Shown here: positions 1 to 8,283 of the stretch, piece after piece
Numbering within the stretch: position 1 is the stretch's first letter
Layout of the letters: each line of letters starts with the position of its first letter
Assembly: GCA_963575745.1 (NCBI GenBank)
Contig: CAUYUJ010011159.1
Coordinates: forward strand, 401,374-465,373
DNA from: Prorocentrum cordatum
Lineage: Eukaryota > Sar > Dinophyceae > Prorocentrales > Prorocentraceae
DNA length: 64,000 bases
Direction of reading: 5' to 3'
Program-made: the position numbers and the translations under genes
Notes under the pieces: model-generated
Told to the model about the DNA's origin: nothing
Databases searched by the model: none
The model's input: the letters and a program-made list of their open reading frames with translations, nothing else

Positions 1-24
1 GACGACGACGACGACGACGACGAC
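1..24. repeat. GAC trinucleotide microsatellite at window edge
   Basis: The window opens inside a pure GAC run that continues off the left edge. The same triplet builds the long tracts at 31.0-32.5 kb and 46.5-47.4 kb. Confidence 0.9.
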
Positions 25-104
25 TACTACTGAGACTAGTGCTACTCCTGGAATTACTACGACAACTGATTCGTCACATGTATACCAATTAGTTTGGCGA
101 AGGA

Positions 105-1595
105 CCCAACCATATGCAGTTGTGAGTAATGCTGGTGTGAGTACCGTCTTCGGTGGATCTCCCTATGGGGCCACGAAACGTGTGAGGGGTGTGCCGAAAT
201 GGGTGGTGGGGAGGCATGCGAACCCTGCCACTGGGGCCTTCGGTGGTGCTCCCTATGGGGCCACGAAACGTGTGAGGGGTGTGCCGAAATGGGTGGTGGG
301 GAAGCATGCAAACCCTGCCACTGGGGCCTTCGGTGGAGCTCCCGATCGGGCCACGAAACGTGTGAGGGGTGTGCCGAAATGGGTGGTGGGGAGGCATGCG
401 AACCCTGCCATTGGGGCCTTCGGTGGAGCTCCCTATGGGGCCACGAAACATGTGAGGGGTGTGCCGAAATGGGTGGTGTGGAGGCATGCGAACCCTGCCA
501 TTGGGGCCTTCGGTTTGGAGCGCCTGTGGGGCCGAAACGTTGTGAGGGGTGTGCCGAAATGTTTGTTGGGGAGCATTGCCAACGCAGCCATTGGGGACTT
601 CCAGTGGAGCTCTCTTATGGAGCCACGAGGGCCACGAAATTGTGTGAGGGGTGTGCCGACATGGGTGGGGGAGGCATGCGAAACCCTGCCAACGGGGCCT
701 TCCGGTGGAGCTCCCTATGGGGCCACGAACGTGTCAGGGGTGTGCCTGAAATGCGTGGTGGGGAGGCATGCGGACCCTGCCATTGGGGCCTTCGGTGGAG
801 CTCCCTATGGGGACACGAAACGTGTGAGGGGTGTGCCGAAATGTGTGGTGGGGAGGCATGCGAACGCAGCCACTGGGGCCTTCGGTGGAGCTCCCTATGG
901 GGCCACGAAACGTGTGAGGGGTGTGCCGAAATGGGTGGTGGGGAGGCATGCGAACGCAGCCACTGGGGCCTTCGGTGGAGCTCCCTATGGGGCCACGAAA
1001 CGTGTGAGGGGTGTGCCGAAATGGGTGGTGGGGAGGCATGCGAACGCAGCCACTGGGGCCTTCGGTGGAGCTCCCTATGGGGCCACGAAACGTGTGAGGG
1101 GTGTGCCGAAATGGGTGGTGGGGAGGCATGCGAACGCAGCCACTGGGGCCTTCGGTGGAGCTCCCTATGGGGCCACGAAACGTGTGAGGGGTGTGCCGAA
1201 ATGGTGGTGGGGAGGCATGCGAACGCAGCCACTGGGGCCTTCGGTGGAGCTCCCTATGGGGCCACGAAACGTGTGAGGGGTGTGCCGAAATCGGTGGTGG
1301 GGAGGCATGCGAACGCAGCCACTGGGGCCTTCGGTGGAGCTCCCTATGGGGCCACGAAACGTGTGAGGGGTGTGCCGAAATGGGTGGTGGGGAGGCATGC
1401 GAACGCAGCCACTGGGGCCTTCGGTGGAGCTGCCTATGGGGCCACGAAACGTGTGAGGGGTGTGCCGAAATTGGTGGTGGGGAGGCATGCGAACGCAGGA
1501 GGGAGGAGGGCGAGGAGAAGGAGGAGGAGGAGGAGAAGGAGGAACGCGGGGACCGTTTCTTCAAAACGAGGACCCAACACCACAGGATGGTTGGG
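105..1595 (+). mobile_element. Array element A: inverted-terminus element carrying a 90-bp tandem array
   Basis: The left terminus CCCAACCAT (105-113) is followed by ATGCAGTTGT. The right terminus ATGGTTGGG (1587-1595) is its exact reverse complement. Between them lie about 15 units of a 90-bp repeat with the core GGGGCCTTCGGTGGAGCTCC followed by GGGGCCACGAAACGTGTGAG. Units at 850-1200 are nearly identical; units at 500-700 are diverged and of irregular length. A purine-rich GGAGGAGG stretch (1498-1545) separates the array from the right end. Because 90 is divisible by three, long open frames run through the array, but they are repeat-driven and I do not call them genes. Element status is inference from the shared termini seen in elements B-J; no transposase is present. 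Confidence 0.7.
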
Positions 1596-2284
1596 AAAAA
1601 ATCACGAAGAGTTGGTTATGCGGGTAGCCGGGGCGAGGGTGGTGCGAAATTCTGGGCGAGTTTTTATGGATCGCCTGCAGGTTTGAGAAATCGAAGTTCG
1701 ATTGAATGTTGACGATCCATAATGTGGTTTCGCCCGGAGAACCAGCTCCACTGCCAGAAGCATCAGAGTCCCATCAGGATCCAGAAGTCTACCCGGAGAA
1801 CACACCCCTTTCGCGGGGAACCAACCCACTTCCCGGAGAACAAACCCCTCGCTCCTTTGAAGGGGGGGGTTCTGCGAGCAACGCCCCCCCGCCCTTTTGA
1901 ATTACGGGGGGATCCACTGGCGCACTTTCCGCATTTGTGATCGGCATCAAGTGTGCCCTTGACATGCCAACAATATGTCCGATCATATGCGTACGCTCTG
2001 CGTATATCGTTAGAATAGGAAGAAAATGAAGAGACGGACAATGAGGAACGAACAATTTGATTAATTGGAGTGTGACCATTGAGGATTATGCAAGAGTGGC
2101 CACGTAGACAAAACTAAACAGAAAAGGAGGAGGTGGATGAGGGCGGGGAACCGCATCAACACCAAACGGAGCAGGAGGTGAAGGAGGGTTGATGGGGATT
2201 TCGTGGGGAGGTGGACGAGGAGGAGAAGAAAACGATGATGACGAGGATCCAGACGGACAAAGCAAGTTGAGGAGTAGTATTAGT
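1596..2284. other. Gene-free spacer
   Basis: I see no gene here. A short imperfect repeat built on CCCGGAGAAC recurs three or four times at 1732-1850, followed by G-run and C-run DNA at 1860-1900. The rest is unremarkable. Confidence 0.5.
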
Positions 2285-2362
2285 AGGAGGAGGAGGAGGA
2301 GGAGGAGGAGGAGGAGGAGGAGGAGGAGGAGGAGGAGGAGGATACGATACGATACGATACGA
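2285..2362 (+). repeat. AGG microsatellite followed by a GATAC pentamer run
   Basis: About 18 AGG triplets (2285-2340) run directly into four to five copies of GATAC (2341-2361). Confidence 0.9.
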
Positions 2363-2723
2363 AAGCATTCCGATAGCCTGGAGTCTGCCTTGCCCCGCCG
2401 TCGCTATCTATGCAAGCCGTTAAAGCTTTACCAAAACATTCCGCCTCCAGGGAACCCGGCTGGCGAGAACATCGCTCGGGCCCTAGGGGCACCCAAAAAG
2501 CACAGCAGTGCCGACAGGGGCCCCCGTCGAGCACCTCCAGATACGTACATATGGATTCACGCGCCACCGGCCAACGCCCGGCAGGGCGGACGACATGGAT
2601 GGATACGAAAATGGGTTACTCCGTATCCCTGATCTGCTCGGCTCGGCCGGCCGAGTAAACGTCACCGCCGCACTGCCGCGACCGTTTAGATTGCCACCTA
2701 AGTTGCGTCAGACCGGTGTTTTT

Positions 2724-2948
2724 CTACGCCCGACCCCTGCCCTGCCGACGACCCCCTTTAAAGCCGAGGGCAGGTCGTGGAGTCGCTTTGCCTTTTCCCT
2801 TCCCACACGCCTCCCCGCCCCCCCGCCCCTTACGCTGCTCCTCCCCCGGCGGGCTCGCAATATGTACAAAAGCGTCAGCCGCCCACTCGGGAGGAGGCAC
2901 GAACTGGCCCGAAGCCACAAGCCCTCGCAAGCGCGCGCTGCTACTCAT
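2724..2948 (-). CDS. Small LINE terminal ORF, 74 aa, overlapping by ATGA
   Basis: An ATG at 2946-2948 overlaps the TGA stop (2945-2947) of the 248-aa ORF in an ATGA arrangement. It begins MSSSARLRGLVASGQF and ends in a Gly/Lys/Arg-rich tail. The tidy overlap suggests coupled reinitiation or a frameshift product, but the frame is the same as the RT frame, so it could also be the tail of the RT ORF reached by chance. Confidence 0.4.
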   Translation of the reverse strand: MSSSARLRGLVASGQFVPPPEWAADAFVHIASPPGEEQRKGRGGGEACGKGKGKATPRPALGFKGGRRQGRGRA

Positions 2949-5900
2949 TTGCCCAGGCGCTCGAGCAATCGCCCAGCTTCCCGCTCGAGAGAGCCCCGCG
3001 GCGCGGGGCCGATCACCCTTTCCGCCCCGACCTCGGCCAGGGCCGCGACCAGCAGCTCGTGTACCTCCAGGGCCTTCGGAACGCCCTTGTCGATGTGAAC
3101 TTGCAAGCGCACCTTGCCTTCCATTTTCTTCGAGACCGTCCCTTTGGGCTTCCGGACGCGGAAGTACGGCACCATCTCTGCGATCTCCTCGCGGCTGGAC
3201 CCCTTGAAGACCTCCCTCCACACCTTCTCTGCCTTCTCCTTGTACTGCTCCCCGACGTTCTGGCGCATGTTCAGAAAGACTGCCATGAGCACCACCAGGA
3301 ACGGCGGGCCGAGCTGAGACATGTCGACCTGCGGGTCCGACTCCTTCTGCTCGCGCAGCGCCTCCACCTGCTCGTGGTAGTGCTTCCCCGCCGCAATCGC
3401 CGCCAGCGCGATCCAGCATTGCTCTGGGAGGATGAAGGTGTGAAACGTCGATGCCGTGAGGTCGGCGAGCTCCCGCGCGTTCATGAGCACGAGGCGCCCG
3501 AGTATGAGCACGAGCGCCATGAGGGTGTCCTTGTTGCCCTTCTGGCTCCCCTTGGCCAGCTTGCTCGCTTCGGACGCGAGAGCCTTGGCCGACCCTTGGT
3601 CTGCGGCGGACGCCTTGCGCTTGGGGCGCATGGGCGCTGACCACTCGGGGAGTTCCACGTCGTCTCCGGCCAGGTCCACCAGCATCGACATGCTGCCGTC
3701 CAGGGCCGAGCTGCTGAAGCCGCGGTGTAAAAGGAAGATGCGTACTCAGATGGTCAGTGAAGGCTGAAAGGTCGCCGAACTCTGAGCCGCAAATTTGACA
3801 GCACATGGACGCCGGAATCTGCAAGCTATTCAAAGAAGAGGCCTTATCCACCAAGCAACGCTGATGCTGGAGAGCCCCCGAAAGATGATGAATCGCAGCC
3901 AATCTCGTGGAAAATATCTGACGGCAGGCCACGCACTGGTTCGTGACTGTCACCGCTGCTGAAAATGTCTTGACTTTATGGGCCGATCGCAAATGATTAA
4001 GAAGACCCCGTCTATCTGCGAAAGCTGCGTCGCATGCTCCCTGAGAGTCGCACCAGCTACAAACGTGGCATCGTTCTGTCAAGAGGGCGTTAGACTCAGC
4101 CCTCGCAGCTTCCTCTCGGCAATCCCACGGTGGAACCTCCACCGTAGTCGCGGCCCGACGTAGGATGCCCACGTCGATTCTCGAAAAGGCCTGGGCGACC
4201 TCGCACTCGAAAAAAGCAGCGATCGACTCGTTGACCGACCCCCACAAGACCGCCGCCTCCTCCGAGCACTGGGCCAACACCACAATATCCTCCTGGGCCC
4301 TCAGAGCCCACGGGTTGGCCCCAGGAACAACCCGGCCCCCCTCGTCGAACACAGCCTGGTCGAAACTGAATTTGCCGAAGATTGCCCCCACTACTTGCCG
4401 ATGCTGCTCGGGTCGTCGGAAAATCTCTTGCAGCCAACGCAGGCGACGAACCCGGAGTTCCACCCCAGTAGGTGGGATTCCCCACCATTCCAAAACTGCC
4501 TGGGACGACAAGCACCGGATACCCCTTTCAGTCTCCCATGCTGCCGCCCCGCGCATCGCACGACGGCAGAGCCCAGCCAGAGCAAGGTCCATGCGTTTCG
4601 TTTGTGCCGGGCTCGGGAGAAAGCACTCACATGCACTAAGGAGTCCATTTGCAACTCGGCATACCATAAGACATTTTTTCCATCTGAAGGGGACGTTGGG
4701 CGCAGACCAAAACTTCCCCATCATGAAATAAGACTGCTTCATCGCCGCTATTCTTTTGACGAGCTCCCCCGAAAACGACTGGCTAGCAGAAAGCACAGGC
4801 CCCAGGTACCGAACGTGTTCAGCAGCACTAATGTTATATTTCTTCAGCTCGTTTGCTAGCCTCCGCTTAGCCCTCCCTCCCACAGATAGAATAGCTTCTT
4901 GCTTGCTGATGTTCCTCCGGTACCCCGCACCCGCTAGTTCTCGATCTAGTATTTGGTCACATAGCTGCACTTTGCGCTCTACGTCCTTGACTGTCCAGCC
5001 CTTGTTCAAAACTACCTTTTTCTTCAGATCGTCAGCGAACTTGAACAGCCCCAGGTAAACTTTAGTAGGGGACACGAAGGGAACCTCTGCCTCAAGCAAT
5101 GCATCATCCTCGTCAGACGCACGGTACTCCGCTATCCAAGCGTCCACTGGGACGCGGAACGCCTCGAGGAAGGTGTGGACGGCAAATGGGTCGCCCATGA
5201 ATGCGCCACACGAGTTTTTAATCAGAAGCTGCCCCTCCGGCGTGGGCAACAAACACGACGACACTCGATACCTCTGAACCCCCAGACCGTGATGGAAGTC
5301 TCCCGTGTAGCACCTCGTGGCACGATCGAGCGCCCTCCACGAAGTCGAAGCGAATGCGTTTGTCATGTCTTTCAAAAGATCGATCCAGTCAAAACCAGCT
5401 TGGCGGAGTCTCCACCCCGTGCACATTGATGAAACGATCGCATCTTCACGACGTCTGCGTCTCAAGAAACCATGGTCACACTCGGACGGACGAGGTCGGG
5501 ACCCTGGGTCCTCCAGGGATGCCACAAAACACTTTCCGAGGGGATCAAGACCATGAACAACTCTTCTACCACGAGCTCCCGGTTGTGTATTTTTGAAGAG
5601 GGGGAAGCCCTGACTGCACGACCACTTGATTGGTAGAGCCCAACACTGTCGGAGCTTAGTGAAGGAGGCGAGCAGCCAGTCGCGGACACTTTCGGAGAGC
5701 ACTGCACGCGGTTCGTGCCCAAGGCCACGACGCTGTACTATGCCACTGGGCGGGATGAGGCACATGTGAAAAAGCTCAAGTGGACAAGCCCAAGTCGGTA
5801 CTCCCCGCCTTTTTGGAGCTTTGCGTAAATATTTGATCAATTTCTTCATGTCTCTTTCAGCCATTTCCTGGGCTACAGCTTCTGGAATGGCCAGCCTACC

Positions 5901-7085
5901 GGCGCGCACGTAATCGGCCTGCCTCGCCTGGAGCTGGGGCCAGTCCACTTTTACTGCCTCCATTCCGCCATCCCCCCCATGAAGTCCCCAGAGATCCAGC
6001 CATTCTTCGGAAGTAGGAAGACTGCCCCGGATTTTCGAAAAGTCCCGCCTCCGTGATCCCCTCGTTCCCCCTGCCAGGAGTAGAGATAGATTATGTACTC
6101 GTGCGATCTTTCTCTGATTCCACGCCTCGTAAATTTCTTCAACCAGTTTGTCCTGTTGAGCTCGACGTTGTTTTCCGAGAATGTTTCTGCACTGTTTGTC
6201 AACTACTTTCAACTGTGCGAGCACCCGGTCCAACTCCTCCCCGCCGGACCGACCCAGCGTTTCACGAAGGTGGCGGCGATGGCACAAGAGCTCCTCGCGC
6301 TCCTGGATATACTTCTGGCGATCGGGGTCCTTCCGGCCCGCCGCGAAGAACATCTGCCCTGCCTCCTGAAGGACCTTGTTAAGTTCCTCAAACATCTTAT
6401 CAGAGGTGGTCGCCTGCCTCATCTCCTCCAACTCCTCCCCCTTGGACTCCAAAACTTCCGTGACCTTGGCCAGAAAATCTTCTCGTTGAAGGGACCCCAC
6501 CACCCCCTGCATCAGGGCATCCTTATCCCACGGAATGCGTTCCATCGGGACTCCGTCAGGTCCCACTAGGACCGGTTGTTTTCCCCCTGGGTGGAGCGGA
6601 AGCCGAAGAACAGCGTGTACTGGAACATGGTCCCGGGGCTCCTTACACGAGATTAGTTGTAGCCGGCGCGCCATCCGTCTCAAGGCACCACTACTCTGGA
6701 GCAACGGCACCATATTCCCAGGAATAGCTAGATGATCCAGCATGGACCACCCTCCGTCCGTCCCGAAAAAAGTCGGCACCACGGCCCCCAAAGACATCAC
6801 CGTGACAAGTCCCGCGCGTTCAAGAAGATGTCGAAAACACTGCCCCGCTCCCCCGATATGAGTTTCACGGCCAACCGCAGGGCCGAGAGCAGACGACTGC
6901 ACGGCACTCCATTTCTGGTCCTCCTTGAGAGGAAGAGGAGCATGAGGAGGAGGAGGAGGAGGAGGAGGAGGAGCATGAGGAGGGAAAGAGGCGGAATGGA
7001 GATGGAAGGGGGCCGAAAAATATGAGGAGTTTTGGAGGACGCCAGCGTTGTTTGTTTCGTCCAGCCTTTTGGCAAGATCGGTCAC
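2724..7085 (-). CDS. LINE polyprotein fragment: partial endonuclease, reverse transcriptase and zinc fingers
   Basis: The open frame is 1453 codons. Residues 1-65 are low-complexity flanking DNA with a Pro run. Residues 66-160 match the end of an APE endonuclease: PTFFG, then MLDHLAIPG, then RDHVPV at 151-156, in the place of the family SDH motif. Residues 200-420 are a charged, probably helical linker. The RT begins near 440; motif A has D573 in DMTNAF and motif C is FADD at 683-686. Three finger-like clusters follow: C1006/C1009 with H1031/H1036, C1051/C1054 with H1066/H1067, and C1096/C1099 with H1112/H1116. After about residue 1131 the frame stays open but overlaps the 248-aa ORF in another frame, so this tail is probably not native. 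The first Met is not a genuine start because the element is truncated. The RT core has no stop and keeps its catalytic aspartates, suggesting fairly recent insertion. Confidence 0.85.
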   Translation of the reverse strand: MTDLAKRLDETNNAGVLQNSSYFSAPFHLHSASFPPHAPPPPPPPPPHAPLPLKEDQKWSAVQSSALGPAVGRETHIGGAGQCFRHLLERAGLVTVMSLGAVVPTFFGTDGGWSMLDHLAIPGNMVPLLQSSGALRRMARRLQLISCKEPRDHVPVHAVLRLPLHPGGKQPVLVGPDGVPMERIPWDKDALMQGVVGSLQREDFLAKVTEVLESKGEELEEMRQATTSDKMFEELNKVLQEAGQMFFAAGRKDPDRQKYIQEREELLCHRRHLRETLGRSGGEELDRVLAQLKVVDKQCRNILGKQRRAQQDKLVEEIYEAWNQRKIARVHNLSLLLAGGTRGSRRRDFSKIRGSLPTSEEWLDLWGLHGGDGGMEAVKVDWPQLQARQADYVRAGRLAIPEAVAQEMAERDMKKLIKYLRKAPKRRGVPTWACPLELFHMCLIPPSGIVQRRGLGHEPRAVLSESVRDWLLASFTKLRQCWALPIKWSCSQGFPLFKNTQPGARGRRVVHGLDPLGKCFVASLEDPGSRPRPSECDHGFLRRRRREDAIVSSMCTGWRLRQAGFDWIDLLKDMTNAFASTSWRALDRATRCYTGDFHHGLGVQRYRVSSCLLPTPEGQLLIKNSCGAFMGDPFAVHTFLEAFRVPVDAWIAEYRASDEDDALLEAEVPFVSPTKVYLGLFKFADDLKKKVVLNKGWTVKDVERKVQLCDQILDRELAGAGYRRNISKQEAILSVGGRAKRRLANELKKYNISAAEHVRYLGPVLSASQSFSGELVKRIAAMKQSYFMMGKFWSAPNVPFRWKKCLMVCRVANGLLSACECFLPSPAQTKRMDLALAGLCRRAMRGAAAWETERGIRCLSSQAVLEWWGIPPTGVELRVRRLRWLQEIFRRPEQHRQVVGAIFGKFSFDQAVFDEGGRVVPGANPWALRAQEDIVVLAQCSEEAAVLWGSVNESIAAFFECEVAQAFSRIDVGILRRAATTVEVPPWDCREEAARAESNALLTERCHVCSWCDSQGACDAAFADRRGLLNHLRSAHKVKTFSAAVTVTNQCVACRQIFSTRLAAIHHLSGALQHQRCLVDKASSLNSLQIPASMCCQICGSEFGDLSAFTDHLSTHLPFTPRLQQLGPGRQHVDAGGPGRRRRGTPRVVSAHAPQAQGVRRRPRVGQGSRVRSEQAGQGEPEGQQGHPHGARAHTRAPRAHERAGARRPHGIDVSHLHPPRAMLDRAGGDCGGEALPRAGGGAARAEGVGPAGRHVSARPAVPGGAHGSLSEHAPERRGAVQGEGREGVEGGLQGVQPRGDRRDGAVLPRPEAQRDGLEENGRQGALASSHRQGRSEGPGGTRAAGRGPGRGRGGKGDRPRAAGLSRAGSWAIARAPGQMSSSARLRGLVASGQFVPPPEWAADAFVHIASPPGEEQRKGRGGGEACGKGKGKATPRPALGFKGGRRQGRGRA
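2945..3691 (-). CDS. LINE accessory ORF, 248 aa, function unknown
   Basis: The ATG at 3689-3691 begins MSMLVDLAGDD just after the RT zinc fingers, in a different frame. The product has a basic patch (residues 22-28, MRPKRKAS), a lysine/alanine-rich helix and a hydrophobic segment around LGPPFLVVLMAVF. Codon use with G or C at third positions runs through the whole frame, whereas the overlapping RT-frame tail becomes Gly/Arg-rich and unprotein-like, so I take this frame as the real one. I recall similar small ORFs accompanying dinoflagellate LINEs but cannot name a domain. A packaging or RNA-binding role is only a guess. Confidence 0.6.
   Translation of the reverse strand: MSMLVDLAGDDVELPEWSAPMRPKRKASAADQGSAKALASEASKLAKGSQKGNKDTLMALVLILGRLVLMNARELADLTASTFHTFILPEQCWIALAAIAAGKHYHEQVEALREQKESDPQVDMSQLGPPFLVVLMAVFLNMRQNVGEQYKEKAEKVWREVFKGSSREEIAEMVPYFRVRKPKGTVSKKMEGKVRLQVHIDKGVPKALEVHELLVAALAEVGAERVIGPAPRGSLEREAGRLLERLGK
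6936..6976 (+). repeat. GAG microsatellite beside the LINE truncation point
   Basis: About 12 GAG triplets flanked by GGAGCATGAG copies. It lies immediately upstream of the retained endonuclease segment and may mark the insertion site. Confidence 0.8.
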
Positions 7086-7089
7086 GTTC

Positions 7090-7940
7090 TCCGTTTCTTC
7101 TCAGTCCACGGACAGGGTTGGGGTGGGGTCTTCCCGAGAAGACATTGAGGGCGCATCTCTTTCTCAGACGGCGCCCCCTTTACCGGCGCAGCCTGGCTTT
7201 CATTTGCGCGCAGTAAGCTGACAACAATTAACAATTGACTGGTCGGACCAGCCGTTGGATTGCAGTTTTACCCGTGGGGGGAGAGATTCTGGCTCGTAGT
7301 TTTGGGCCAACAGGTGAAGAGATCTTGCTGGCAGCACTTTCTGGCCACGGGGTGAGGATATTTGATGTAGGGCTGCCCCCCCTCCCCCTCCCCCGATGGG
7401 TCCCCCCCCTTCGTGTGCGTATGCGGAGTGGTGCTGCGGTGCTCCCCATTCCCCCCATTCCCCATGTGGGTGTAGGGTGGTGCGGTGGCCTCCCCTTGTC
7501 GACGGGATCGTCGTCATCATCGTCATCGTCGTCGTCGTCGCCCCCCCATGCCATCTGTGGGAAGGGAGGTTTGTGGGGCCCTGGGGCCCATCCCATCTGG
7601 CGGTGGGCCCGAAGCCCGTCTGTTTGAGGCCAGAGGGTGATTATATCTGATCGGCAGTGTGGGGCCAAGAGGTGCCCCCAACGGTGAAGATGTTTCGTGT
7701 GCTGCGCCCGTAGGTGTGCTCGCCCCTTGGCGTGAGGATGGCTGTGGGCCAAAGGGCGATGATTGTCCGAGGTTGCAGGGTCCAGTCCGCAGCTCTGGGA
7801 ACCGGGGTTGGATCCGTAGCCCTTTGGGCCTTCGCCTCGGGGGTGAGGCGAGGCCTCGTGGTCCAAGGCGGCAGGCCCTGGAGCCACGGGTGCCCACGTG
7901 GCTGGCCGTGGGCAGCTGGCCCGCGCGCGGGCCGGGCGGC
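7090..7940. other. Gene-free spacer upstream of the alveolin-like gene
   Basis: I see no convincing gene. The segment holds a C-run patch (7375-7410) and a GTC/ATC microsatellite (7507-7543). Part of it is likely the promoter and leader of the gene that follows, but no dinoflagellate promoter motif can be assigned with confidence. Confidence 0.4.
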
Positions 7941-7943
7941 GAT

Positions 7944-8206
7944 ATGCAGGTGCTGCAGCCGCCCTCGCTGAACCCCCTGGCAGGACGCCTGGACTCCCAG
8001 CTGCCCTGCGGCGCGGTACTCTCCCCCAGCGGCGCCGCGGGGCCGAGCGGGCAGTTCGGCTCGGCGAGCAGCTGTGGCGGCAGCGCGGTGGTGCGGCTGC
8101 CCGAGCGAGGAGGCGCCGCGGCGAGACAGGCGTTCGAGAGCATCCCCTGCGGGCAGACCGTGCAGTTCCAGGGCGGGAGCCGGGCGGTCCAGGCCCAGGC
8201 TGTGAA
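7944..8206 (+). CDS. Candidate 5' exon of the alveolin-like gene
   Basis: From the ATG at 7944 the frame MQVLQPPSLNPLAGRLDSQL shows strong G/C third-position bias for about 87 codons, ending near QAQAVKK. It is in a different frame from the zinc-ribbon exon downstream, so an intron somewhere in 8200-8440 would be needed; several AG acceptors lie at 8380-8435. I could not choose donor and acceptor. If wrong, the gene starts at the ATG at 8284 or 8479. Confidence 0.4.
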
Positions 8207-8283
8207 GAAGTGGGGGTCCTGGAGTTGGAGCTTTTCGCTCGCGGGCTCACGGGAGGCCCTTCCGCTCCAAGAAACGATTCAGG

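Larger units (their letters stand above)
2700..6930 (-). mobile_element. LINE (non-LTR retrotransposon), 5'-truncated within the endonuclease domain
   Basis: Reading on the minus strand, homology-like order is: C-terminal half of an APE-type endonuclease, coiled linker, reverse transcriptase, C2H2-like zinc fingers, then two small ORFs. The 5' half of the endonuclease and everything upstream are missing, which is typical of incomplete target-primed reverse transcription. The upstream boundary coincides roughly with a GAG/CTC microsatellite at 6940-6985. No target-site duplication or A-rich tail was recognised, so both borders are approximate. Confidence 0.8.

Noticed and set aside
122-1712. 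Long plus- and minus-strand ORFs (up to 495 codons) across element A
   Set aside because: They arise because the 90-bp period is a multiple of three and the unit lacks stops; the peptides are pure repeats and several frames are open at once.
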